Shown here: piece after piece, positions 36,232 to 44,124 of the stretch
Layout: each line of letters opens with the position of its first letter
Position numbering within the stretch: position 1 is the first letter of the stretch
Source: JADKAV01 sp037046735
Lineage (GTDB): Bacteria; Actinomycetota; Actinomycetes; S36-B12; UBA10799
NCBI GenBank assembly: GCA_037046735.1
Contig: JBAOHC010000027.1
Span: forward strand, 124,001-188,000
Direction of reading: 5' to 3'
Length of the DNA: 64,000 bases
Translations under genes and position numbers: made by a program
The notes under the pieces: generated by a model
Told to the model about the DNA's origin: nothing
The model's database searches: none
The model's input: only the letters and a program-made list of their open reading frames with translations

Positions 36232-38330
36232 TTCGTCGCGTCCCGCATGCCGCGCAACTCCTTCTTCAGTTCGTGGATCTCGTCGCGATAGCGGGCCGCC
36301 ACCTCAAACTGCAGTTCCTCGGCCGCGGTGTGCATCGCCTGGGTGAGCTGATCGATCAGGTCGGTCAGATCCTGGGCGGGCATCGTGGCCAGGGACGCGG
36401 CGTGTCGGCCCACATCCGCTGCCGGTGCCTTCGGCCCCACACCACGACTCAGACCGCGCCCGGATCCGGCCAGCAGTTCCTGCGTATCGGCGTCCTCGCG
36501 CGCCAACAGGTCGGTGATGTCGGCGATCTTCTTACGAATCGGCTGCGGGTCGAGTCCGCGCTCGGTGTTGTAGGCCACCTGCTTCGCGCGCCGCCGGTTC
36601 GTCTCATCGATGGCCGTGCGCATCGACGCGGTGATGGTGTCCGCATACATGTGCACCTGCCCTGACACGTTGCGGGCGGCGCGGCCGATCGTCTGGATGA
36701 GGCTGCGCTCCGAGCGCAGGAACCCTTCCTTGTCGGCGTCGAGGATGCTGACCAGGCTGACCTCGGGCAGATCCAGACCCTCTCGCAGCAGGTTGATCCC
36801 GACCAGCACATCGAACTCGCCCAGCCGCAATTCGCGCAGCAACTCGACGCGGCGCAAGGTGTCCACCTCCGAATGCAGGTAGCGCACCCGCACCCCGTTC
36901 TCCAACAGGTAGTCGGTGAGGTCCTCGGCCATCTTCTTCGTCAGGGTCGTCACCAGCACCCGCTCGTCGCGCTCGGCTCGCAGGGTGATCTCGGTCATCA
37001 GATCGTCGATCTGACCGCGGGTGGGTTTGACGATGATCTCGGGATCGATCAGCCCGGTGGGCCGGATGACCTGCTCAACGACGTCACCCCCGACCCGGGA
37101 CAACTCATAGGGACCGGGCGTCGCGGACAGGTAGATGGTCTGCCCGATGCGCTCCACGAACTCCTCCCAGCGCAACGGCCGGTTGTCCATGGCGCTGGGC
37201 AGGCGGAAGCCGTGCTCGACCAGAGTGCGTTTGCGGCTCATATCGCCTTCGTACATCCCGCCGATCTGCGGCACCGTCACGTGGGACTCGTCGATGACCA
37301 GCAGGAAGTCCTCCGGGAAGTAGTCCAGCAGGCAGTTCGGCGCGGAGCCGGGCGCCCGGCCATCGATGTGGCGGGAGTAGTTCTCGATGCCGTTGCAGAA
37401 CCCGACCTGCTGCATCATCTCCACGTCGTACTGCGTGCGCATTCGCAGGCGTTGCGCCTCCAGCAGGTGTTTGCCGCGCTCCAACTCGGCCAGCCGCTGC
37501 TGCAACTCGAACTCGATCCCACTGATGGCACGGCCCATGCGTTCTGGCCCGGCTACGTAATGGGTCGCCGGAAAGACGTACAACTCGGTGTCCTCGGTGA
37601 GGATCTCCCCGGTCACGGGGTGCAGGGTCATCAGACGCTCCACCACATCTCCGAAGAACTCGATACGCAGCGGATGCTCCTCGTAGACGGGGAACACCTC
37701 CACGGTGTCACCACGGACGCGGAACGTCCCACGGGCGAAGGAGAGGTCGTTACGCGCGTACTGGATCTGCACGAGCATCCGGAGCATGCCGTCCCGGTCG
37801 ATCTCATCGCCGACCCGCAGCCGGACCATCCGATCGACGTACTCCTGCGGAGTGCCCAGGCCATAGATGGCGCTCACAGAGGCCACCACGACCACGTCCC
37901 GGCGTGTCAGCAGACTGTTCGTGGCACTGTGCCGCAGCCGCTCCACCTCCTGGTTGATCGAGGAGTCCTTCTCGATGAACGTGTCCGTCTGCGGGATGTA
38001 CGCCTCCGGCTGGTAGTAGTCGTAGTACGACACGAAATACTCGACGGCGTTGTTGGGCATGAGTTCGCGGAACTCGTTCGCCAGTTGTGCCGCCAGCGTC
38101 TTGTTGGGCGCCATGACCAGGGTGGGCCGCTGCAGCTTCTCAACGATCCACGCTGTGGTGGCGCTCTTGCCCGTGCCGGTGGCGCCGAGCAGGACGACGT
38201 CTTTGGCTCCGCCCGCTATCCGCCGGGAGATCTCCTCGATGGCCTGTGGCTGGTCCCCCGCCGGCTGGTACTCGCTGATCACCTGGAACGGCGCCACCGT
38301 GCGCTGCAGGTCAGTGATGGGACGGGCCAT
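36228..38330 (-). CDS. uvrB: Excinuclease ABC subunit UvrB
   Basis: This 700-residue DNA helicase-like subunit is loaded by UvrA at lesions. Features are Walker A LLGATGTGKSATTAW, the beta-hairpin YFVSYYDYYQPEAYIPQ, helicase motifs DESHVTVPQIGGMY and QTIGRAARNVSGQ, and a C-terminal UVR coiled-coil (EELQFEVAARYRDEIHELKKEL). ATG 38330 (MARPITDLQRTVAPF) is set by homology and by TAGCGT seven bases upstream; the frame is open to 38468 but non-homologous there. Its promoter carries a PafBC/RecA-NDp-type motif, so it should be DNA-damage inducible. TerC is co-translated downstream. Confidence 0.97.
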   Translation of the reverse strand: MARPITDLQRTVAPFQVISEYQPAGDQPQAIEEISRRIAGGAKDVVLLGATGTGKSATTAWIVEKLQRPTLVMAPNKTLAAQLANEFRELMPNNAVEYFVSYYDYYQPEAYIPQTDTFIEKDSSINQEVERLRHSATNSLLTRRDVVVVASVSAIYGLGTPQEYVDRMVRLRVGDEIDRDGMLRMLVQIQYARNDLSFARGTFRVRGDTVEVFPVYEEHPLRIEFFGDVVERLMTLHPVTGEILTEDTELYVFPATHYVAGPERMGRAISGIEFELQQRLAELERGKHLLEAQRLRMRTQYDVEMMQQVGFCNGIENYSRHIDGRAPGSAPNCLLDYFPEDFLLVIDESHVTVPQIGGMYEGDMSRKRTLVEHGFRLPSAMDNRPLRWEEFVERIGQTIYLSATPGPYELSRVGGDVVEQVIRPTGLIDPEIIVKPTRGQIDDLMTEITLRAERDERVLVTTLTKKMAEDLTDYLLENGVRVRYLHSEVDTLRRVELLRELRLGEFDVLVGINLLREGLDLPEVSLVSILDADKEGFLRSERSLIQTIGRAARNVSGQVHMYADTITASMRTAIDETNRRRAKQVAYNTERGLDPQPIRKKIADITDLLAREDADTQELLAGSGRGLSRGVGPKAPAADVGRHAASLATMPAQDLTDLIDQLTQAMHTAAEELQFEVAARYRDEIHELKKELRGMRDATK

Positions 38331-38337
38331 GAGGTCT

Positions 38338-38360
38338 ACGCTACGACGACCCCCTGACAT
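38338..38360 (-). promoter_or_regulatory. PafBC/RecA-NDp-type damage-inducible promoter of uvrB
   Basis: On the minus strand ATGTCAGGG (38352-38360), 8 bases, then TAGCGT (38338-38343), 7 bases, and ATG 38330. The actinobacterial RecA-independent damage motif is TTGTCRGTG-N8-TAN3T, so this matches 7 of 9 plus exact spacing and -10. The element lies inside the 3' end of the upstream cytochrome b gene. Confidence 0.65.
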
Positions 38361-39003
38361 CCGGGGCAGGGGCGGTTGTGCTGTCATCGACCTCGACATC
38401 CCACAGCGGGTGCTTGGTGCGCGCCCAGTCGCGGGACACGTACCCGGTGCGCAACCCTTGCCGGGCACGGGGATCGCTCCAGGCCATCCAGATATGACCG
38501 GTCGACACCATCATCACGAACAGCGCGAAGACGTCGTGGACGAACGTGGCGCCCGTGCGCAGATCATCTGGGACGAGGGCGAAGAAGTGCATCATCAGTC
38601 CGGTGATGAACATGATCAGCGCGGCCGCCACGACAAACGCCGAATTGAGTTTCTGACCCGCGTTGAACTTGCCGGAGGGTCCCGACACATCCCCGCGCAG
38701 TGCCCTGCGTAGCCAGACCCAGTCTGCCGGCACGAATCTGTTGAGTCGTGAGGCATCGGCACGGAAGGCCGGTGAGAGCACGACTGCCAGGATCAGTGGC
38801 AGCGGCAACAGCAGCCCGGCCCACAGGTGCACGGTCGACAGCAGTGCGCGTCGGCCGACCAGAGTGCTCAGTGGGTCGACATACAGCACCGCGGCGGTGG
38901 TGATGAGCACGAGCATGAGCGCAGCCAAGGCCAGGTGGGCCCAGCGCTCGCCGGCACTGAACCGCCGGATCTGATCAGACGACCGGGGTGTCGTCGCGGC
39001 CAT
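38341..39003 (-). CDS. Cytochrome b subunit (formate dehydrogenase gamma/b561-like)
   Basis: This 220-residue membrane protein has four hydrophobic segments (LALAALMLVLITTAAVLYV; LLLPLPLILAVVL; AFVVAAALIMFITGLMMHFF; VHDVFALFVMMVSTGHIWMAW). His residues suited to bis-haem b binding are in GERWAHLALAAL, STVHLWAGLL, MMHFF and HDVFA...GHIWMA, as in the gamma subunit of formate dehydrogenase. It overlaps the preceding molybdopterin oxidoreductase gene by 29 bases, so the two form an enzyme plus quinone-linked membrane anchor. The uvrB promoter is embedded in its end. Confidence 0.82.
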   Translation of the reverse strand: MAATTPRSSDQIRRFSAGERWAHLALAALMLVLITTAAVLYVDPLSTLVGRRALLSTVHLWAGLLLPLPLILAVVLSPAFRADASRLNRFVPADWVWLRRALRGDVSGPSGKFNAGQKLNSAFVVAAALIMFITGLMMHFFALVPDDLRTGATFVHDVFALFVMMVSTGHIWMAWSDPRARQGLRTGYVSRDWARTKHPLWDVEVDDSTTAPAPDVRGSS

Positions 39004-39679
39004 TGGACCTCCCCACCCACGCGTCCACGGCGTATCCGCGCTCCTCCCAGTAGCCGGGAATGACGTCGTCGGTCACGGTGATGCGGTTGAGCCATTTGCT
39101 GGATTTGTAGAAGTACATCGGCGCCACGTACAGCCGGACTGGGCCCCCGTGATCGTGCGTCACCGGCTCTGAGTTCATCGACGTGGCCACCAGCACGTCG
39201 GAACGCATCGCCTGCTGCATGGTCAGCGATTCGGTGTACACCCCGTCGGAGGACCCGAACTGGACAGCGCCCGCGCCGGGATGCACCCCCGCCGCGGCCA
39301 GCAAGTCGGCCAACAACACCCCGCCCCAGACGACGTCGGGAACGCGCCATCCAGTGACACACTGCACATCCTTGGTGATCACCTGCTGGGGAAGCCGCGA
39401 CAGCTCAGCCAAGGACAGCCGTAGCGGGCGGTCGACCAGCCCGTCGACCGTGAGCGAGTACTTCTCCGGCGGGATGCGCTCGACCTTGTTGACCACCGAG
39501 TAGAAACGGAAGCGCCCACCGCCCGGGATCAGGCCCGTGAGGCCCGTCGGGTCCTTGGCCGCGATCGTGGTCAGGGCGGAGTTGGCACGCGCACCGACCA
39601 GCACCCCCACGCCAGCCAGACCGAGCAGGCCGAGCACAACGCGCCGACCAACCGGAGTGCCCTGGGCGTCCTGATCCAC
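38975..39679 (-). CDS. Exported molybdopterin-dependent oxidoreductase (sulfite-oxidase/MsrP-like)
   Basis: This 234-residue sulfite-oxidase-fold protein has a twin-arginine-like export signal (GTPVGRRVVLGLLGLAGVGVLVG). The Mo-coordinating cysteine lies in ITKDVQCVTGWRVPDVVWGG, and MQQAMRSDVLVATSMNSEPV and HGGPVRLYVAPMYFYKSSKW match the family. Like MsrP/YedY it probably acts outside the membrane and exchanges electrons with the cytochrome b encoded just downstream. The substrate (sulfoxide, sulfite or other) is not evident. GTG 39679 has CATACT at leaderless distance and is divergent from coaE. Confidence 0.85.
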   Translation of the reverse strand: MDQDAQGTPVGRRVVLGLLGLAGVGVLVGARANSALTTIAAKDPTGLTGLIPGGGRFRFYSVVNKVERIPPEKYSLTVDGLVDRPLRLSLAELSRLPQQVITKDVQCVTGWRVPDVVWGGVLLADLLAAAGVHPGAGAVQFGSSDGVYTESLTMQQAMRSDVLVATSMNSEPVTHDHGGPVRLYVAPMYFYKSSKWLNRITVTDDVIPGYWEERGYAVDAWVGRSNGRDDTPVV

Positions 39680-39685
39680 CTGATC

Positions 39686-39741
39686 AGTATGTGGGCCATC
39701 GCAGCGACGTGCAGGGCGGACGCCCGGGCGCGGGCTAGCCT
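39686..39741. promoter_or_regulatory. Divergent leaderless promoters: Mo-oxidoreductase (-) and coaE (+)
   Basis: Minus strand: CATACT (39686-39691) lies six bases from GTG 39679. Plus strand: TAGCCT (39736-39741) lies seven bases from ATG 39749. The two start codons are only 70 bases apart. Confidence 0.5.
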
Positions 39742-39748
39742 GGGAGCC

Positions 39749-40339
39749 ATGCGGCGGATCGGATTGACCGGTGGTATCGGGTCGGGGAAGTCGACTGTGG
39801 CCAGTCTTTTCGCCGACCTGGGGGCGGTCGTCATCGATGCGGACGCGATCGCCCGCGAGGTCGTTTCGGTGGGCAGTGACGGCCTACGCGCGCTGGTGGA
39901 AGCATTTGGTCCCGGCATCTTGGCCCCGGATGGCAGCCTCAATCGCCAGCGGCTGGCCGACATCGTCTTCGCCGATCCCGCGGCCCGCGCCACACTGAAC
40001 GCCATCACCCACCCCCGGATCGGCGCCCGGACGGCCGAGCTCATCAACGCGCTGCCCGCAGACGCGGTCGTGATCCACGACGTCCCGCTCTTGGTGGAGT
40101 TGGGAATGCAGGACGCCTACGATCTCGTCGTTGTTGTCGACGCCCCCGATGACGTGCGATTGGACCGGCTCGTGGCCAGAGGTCACACCCCCCAGGATGC
40201 CGCCGCCCGAATCGCCGCACAGGCACCACGCGACGCCAGGCTGGCGGCCGCGGACGTCGTCATCGACAACTCCGGGAGCCTCGACGACCTCACTGGGCAG
40301 GTGGTGACGGCGTGGCCGACGGTGGCAGGCCGGCGCTGA
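39749..40339 (+). CDS. coaE: Dephospho-CoA kinase
   Basis: This 196-residue kinase catalyses the last step of coenzyme A synthesis. The P-loop is GLTGGIGSGKSTVASLFADLG at the N-terminus, with VVIDADAIAREVV, FGPGILAPDGSLNRQRLADIVF, HPRIG and the lid region RLVARGHTPQDAAARIAAQ. ATG 39749 is fixed by leaderless -10 TAGCCT and the MRRIGLTGG start. Its last 50 bases overlap the end of the convergent acyltransferase gene. Order uvrB...coaE...rpsA is conserved, with insertions on both sides here. Confidence 0.95.
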   Translation: MRRIGLTGGIGSGKSTVASLFADLGAVVIDADAIAREVVSVGSDGLRALVEAFGPGILAPDGSLNRQRLADIVFADPAARATLNAITHPRIGARTAELINALPADAVVIHDVPLLVELGMQDAYDLVVVVDAPDDVRLDRLVARGHTPQDAAARIAAQAPRDARLAAADVVIDNSGSLDDLTGQVVTAWPTVAGRR

Positions 40340-42251
40340 GCAGCCGGGGTCCAAGCCACTGCCAATACAGTCGGGCGCCCTCTTCGGTGAAATGCACACC
40401 GTCGGTGTGCATCGGGACTCCATCGATCGTCGCCCGGTAGTCACCGCCGTCACACAGGTACGGGTTGGGGTCGATGATCGTGATGTCGCGACCGCTGCGA
40501 CGCACCGCCTCGCGGGCTGCGGCATTCACAGCCGCGATCCGCGCGGGGTCGTTGACGACATCTGCGAACCTGCCCGCTTGGTACAGCACAGCGTCGGGCA
40601 GATCCAGCGCCGGAGCTCCGTGGCAGGTACCGAGAACCACCGCCTGCGCTGGAAGCTGGGCCAGTTCGGCGATCACCCGGCTGTAGGCGTTGACCGTGGC
40701 CTCCTGCCACCGACGATCGGTGTACGGCACCGCCTCCCCATCGATCCACCGGTCGTACTGTTCCCAGGGCCCCACAAACATCACCCCCAGATTCGCCCCG
40801 GCCGAAGCGATCCGCTGGGCGCGCTGCTGTTCCCACGTCTGGCATTGCGCGCGGGCCTTGATGGGGGCACCGTTGAGCGCCACGTCGTAGGGCACGAGCC
40901 CGCACCCGAATTCGGTTCCGGGATAGACGCTCAGCCCGGGGATCAGTGCGGGCTGATAAGCGGCATACAGGGACAGCGCGATGGAGTCGCCCACCAGCAC
41001 GGCACGCACATCGCTGGGTGCAGGCGTCGACGTGCTGATCGGCGATGGGCTGCGGGTGGCCGAAGCGGCGATGGACTCCAGGGAATCCGGGGGGGCGGGG
41101 CGGGCACAGGCCGTGGTGAGTCCGACCATCGCGACGATGGCCAGTGGTGCGCCCAGCACCACCGCGACCCGCTGGCGCGAGGTGAAACGTTGGAGGGCTC
41201 CCCTCCGCACGGGAAGTTCGACCCAGTAGTAGGAAGCCGTGGCGATCGCGAACGTCACGGCGAACCGCAGGGTCAACAGGCCGATCCCCGACAGACCGGT
41301 GCGAGCTGGGCTCAGGACCACGTAGACGGGCCAGTGCCATAGGTACAGACCGTAGGAGATCCGCCCGATCCACACCACGGGGCGGGTGCTGAAGATGCGA
41401 GCGACGAAGCCATCCGGATGGGCTTGGACACTGGCCAGCAAGAGCGCACTCGAGCCGGCGAAAGCCAGGAAGCCCCCGTCATACATCCAGGCACTCTGAT
41501 CGCTGATCAGGAGCATGAAGCCGATCAGGCCGACCAGCGCTGCGGGGCCCGCCCATGCGGCAGCCACCCTCACCTTCTGTAGGACGCCGGGCGTCAGCAC
41601 CGCAGCGAGCGCCGCGCCAACGAGCAGCGCCTGCAGGCGAGTGTCCGTTCCGTAGTAGACCCGCGAGGCATCAGTCTGTGGACTGGCCAGCCACGCCATC
41701 TCCAGGGCGGACAGGACCGCCAGTCCTGCGAATGTCCAGGCAAGGCGGCTGCGGCGCCACCTGGGCAACAGCAGGACAAGGACCAGTGGGAGCAGCAGGT
41801 ACCACTGCTCTTCGATCGCAAGACTCCAGGTGTGGGTCAGCGGAGACGGGTCCTGGAACTGCTCGAAGTAGGAGTTGCCCGATGCGATGAACCACCAGTT
41901 GCTCACGTAGAACAGGGTGGCCAGCGCGTCGGATCGCACGGCCGAGGCTGCCTCTCCGACGAGGAAGGTCGCGTACAGCAGGACCGCGACGAGCACGAGG
42001 AAGAGGGCGGGCAACAGCCGCCTGGCCCGACGCCCCCAGAAGGCCCTCAGATCCAACCGCCCGGCCTGCTCGAACTCGATCAACAGTAGGGAGGTGATCA
42101 GGAATCCCGACAGGACGAAGAAGACGTCGACCCCCAGAAAGCCACCACCGGCCCAGGACGTGCCGCCGTGATAGAACATGACGGCGAGCACCGCGAAGGC
42201 CCGGATGCCGTCCAGCGCCGGTGAGTAGGCAAGCGTCGCTGGGCGGGTCAC
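40290..42251 (-). CDS. OafA-type acyltransferase with C-terminal SGNH domain (copy 1)
   Basis: This 653-residue fusion has an N-terminal acyltransferase-3 domain of about ten transmembrane helices: ALDGIRAFAVLAVMFYHGG, FLGVDVFFVLSGFLITSLLL, RRARRLLPALFL, THTWSLAIEEQWYLLLPL. A linker leads to an extracytoplasmic SGNH hydrolase domain (LVGDSIALSLYAAY; VMFVGPWEQ; DGVHFTEEGARLYW). Such proteins transfer acetyl or other acyl groups across the membrane to surface glycans. GTG 42251 has -10 TACGAT six bases upstream, so it may also be transcribed separately from the three genes before it. Its 3' end overlaps coaE by 50 bases. Confidence 0.9.
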   Translation of the reverse strand: MTRPATLAYSPALDGIRAFAVLAVMFYHGGTSWAGGGFLGVDVFFVLSGFLITSLLLIEFEQAGRLDLRAFWGRRARRLLPALFLVLVAVLLYATFLVGEAASAVRSDALATLFYVSNWWFIASGNSYFEQFQDPSPLTHTWSLAIEEQWYLLLPLVLVLLLPRWRRSRLAWTFAGLAVLSALEMAWLASPQTDASRVYYGTDTRLQALLVGAALAAVLTPGVLQKVRVAAAWAGPAALVGLIGFMLLISDQSAWMYDGGFLAFAGSSALLLASVQAHPDGFVARIFSTRPVVWIGRISYGLYLWHWPVYVVLSPARTGLSGIGLLTLRFAVTFAIATASYYWVELPVRRGALQRFTSRQRVAVVLGAPLAIVAMVGLTTACARPAPPDSLESIAASATRSPSPISTSTPAPSDVRAVLVGDSIALSLYAAYQPALIPGLSVYPGTEFGCGLVPYDVALNGAPIKARAQCQTWEQQRAQRIASAGANLGVMFVGPWEQYDRWIDGEAVPYTDRRWQEATVNAYSRVIAELAQLPAQAVVLGTCHGAPALDLPDAVLYQAGRFADVVNDPARIAAVNAAAREAVRRSGRDITIIDPNPYLCDGGDYRATIDGVPMHTDGVHFTEEGARLYWQWLGPRLLSAGLPPSATPSPPAQ

Positions 42252-42257
42252 GGCGTC

Positions 42258-42263
42258 ATCGTA
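42258..42263 (-). promoter_or_regulatory. -10 element (TACGAT) of leaderless acyltransferase copy 1
   Basis: On the minus strand, TACGAT, GACGCC, then GTG 42251. It sits in the 16-base gap after acyltransferase copy 2, giving an internal promoter in the surface-glycan operon. Confidence 0.5.
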
Positions 42264-42267
42264 TGCG

Positions 42268-44124
42268 TCAACCTGTCAACTGCTGCAGGCGAGGACGCAA
42301 CGTATCCCAAACCTTTGCAGAGCCCTCCGGTGAGAAGTGCAGGCCATCTATGTAGAGATCCGAGGGGTCGGGCACACACGTCACTCCATCAAGGTCCACG
42401 AAGGAGTAACCATGCTCCTCGGCGTATGTGCGCAGCAGGTCGTTCAAGAATTGAGTGCGTGTCCGGTCGTTCTTTGGGTTGTTGATGACGTTGCTCGGCA
42501 GGGCTGTGCAGGGGACGCTGGTGATGACGATCCGTTCCGAACTGAAGTCGCGCAATGTCAAGTCCAGTGCCTGCCGGATCCGGTTCACGTAGCCCTGGGA
42601 GCCGAACGCCTGTAGCATCCCGTTCTCGTCATAGACGTCGAATTGGAAAGAACTCGTCCCCACGAACACGCCAAGTTCGGGCTTCATCGACTGCATGTCG
42701 GCGCGCCACTGCTGTTCCCAGGCATCGCACGCCGCGGGGTCATCCGCCAACACCGGCGCCCCCGCTGCCTGCACGGTGAGACCGAAGAGTGGACACCCCA
42801 GCAGGAACGATCCGGTGATGGCGATGTCGTCGCGCGGTGGCACAGTGGCCGGCAGCCACAGCGATCCGGAGACGGAGTCTCCCACGAAGAACGCGGCGGG
42901 CCCGGTACCGCTGTAGGGCGGCGCGGCGTGATCTGGCAGTGCCTTGGCGAAGACCGTCTGTGAAGCCAGGGGCGTACAAACGACCGCCATGATCACCAGG
43001 ATCACCGGGACGGGCATCAGCCACCGCAGTCGCAACCGTCCCTGCCTGATGGGCTTCTCGAGCCAGATGTAAGACGCAGTCGCGATAGATACGGTCAACA
43101 GCAGCCGGACTGGGGTTGTCGCATTTGTCTGGTCGGCACCGATCATGACCGCGATCGGCCAGTGCCACAGATACAATCCGTAACTGATCACGCCGATCGC
43201 CGCCAGCGGTGTCCAGGAGAGCCAGCGGCCCACCAGACTGGTTCGGTCAAGCGCGCCGATGATCAACAACACACTGCCCATGGCGGCAACCGGCAGCTGG
43301 ACGGCGACCAGACGACCTTCGGGCCACAGAATGAACATCGCCAGAAGCATGCTCAGACCGCAGAGTCCAGCGAAGCCGCCGCGCGCCCCGGCGAATGCCA
43401 TTCGCGGGCGCCCACTCGCGACCGACCTGGCACCCACGACGGCCAGCAGACTCCCGAGAAGTAGCTGCTGGGCACGCGTGTCCGTACCGAAGTACAGCCG
43501 CTCAACACTGGCGCCCTGCTCGGCCAGCCAGGCCGTCCACCCGAAGGACATGACCGCCATTACCGCCAGCAGCCAGATCAGCGGTCGCCATGTGAACCGA
43601 CGAAGGGCGATGACGATGAGCAGGATGACAGGCAGCAAGATGTAGAACTGCTCTTCCACGCTCAGGGTCCAGGTATGCAGCAGGGGTGAGGGCTGCTGAT
43701 AGGCCGCAAAATATGTCGATCCGCTGAACAGCAAGTACCAATTGTTGACGTAGAAGATGGTGGCTAAGCCCTGGCCCCGGATCGCGGTCTGTTCCAGCGC
43801 CGGCACAGTGAGCGCGTAAAGGAATACCACCGCCAACATCAGTGATAGCGCCGGGAACAACCGACGGATGCGTCGCTCCCAGAACCTTCGCACCGCAAAG
43901 GGCTGCGGCGCCCGCTGGACCAGCAGGGTGGTGATCAAGAAGCCCGACAGCACGAAGAAGACGTCGACGCCGATGTACCCACCCGGAATCCAGCCCTGGC
44001 CGAAGTGGAACATCATCACCGCGATCACGGCGACAGCGCGGATGCCGTCGAGGGATGCGACCCGCCGGTTCGGGGACGCCGCAGTATCAAGTGCAGGTGG
44101 CTCCGGGTCAGTGCGTACGGTCAC
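42268..44124 (-). CDS. OafA-type acyltransferase with C-terminal SGNH domain (copy 2)
   Basis: This 618-residue protein has the same architecture as its neighbour: the membrane acyltransferase domain (SLDGIRAVAVIAVMMFHFGQ; YIGVDVFFVLSGFLITTLLV; RRIRRLFPALSL; LHTWTLSVEEQFYILLPV) and a C-terminal SGNH domain (FFVGDSVSGSLWLPA; VFVGTSSFQFD; DGLHFSPEGSAKVW). The three copies differ enough in sequence to imply different acceptors or positions. GTG 44124 overlaps the upstream GT-C gene stop by GTGA. Probably acylates an exported polysaccharide. Confidence 0.9.
   Translation of the reverse strand: MTVRTDPEPPALDTAASPNRRVASLDGIRAVAVIAVMMFHFGQGWIPGGYIGVDVFFVLSGFLITTLLVQRAPQPFAVRRFWERRIRRLFPALSLMLAVVFLYALTVPALEQTAIRGQGLATIFYVNNWYLLFSGSTYFAAYQQPSPLLHTWTLSVEEQFYILLPVILLIVIALRRFTWRPLIWLLAVMAVMSFGWTAWLAEQGASVERLYFGTDTRAQQLLLGSLLAVVGARSVASGRPRMAFAGARGGFAGLCGLSMLLAMFILWPEGRLVAVQLPVAAMGSVLLIIGALDRTSLVGRWLSWTPLAAIGVISYGLYLWHWPIAVMIGADQTNATTPVRLLLTVSIATASYIWLEKPIRQGRLRLRWLMPVPVILVIMAVVCTPLASQTVFAKALPDHAAPPYSGTGPAAFFVGDSVSGSLWLPATVPPRDDIAITGSFLLGCPLFGLTVQAAGAPVLADDPAACDAWEQQWRADMQSMKPELGVFVGTSSFQFDVYDENGMLQAFGSQGYVNRIRQALDLTLRDFSSERIVITSVPCTALPSNVINNPKNDRTRTQFLNDLLRTYAEEHGYSFVDLDGVTCVPDPSDLYIDGLHFSPEGSAKVWDTLRPRLQQLTG

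Noticed and set aside
36873..38357. A 494-codon plus-strand frame
   Set aside because: It is antisense to uvrB; its composition (His/Leu/Val/Asp) is that of a shadow frame.
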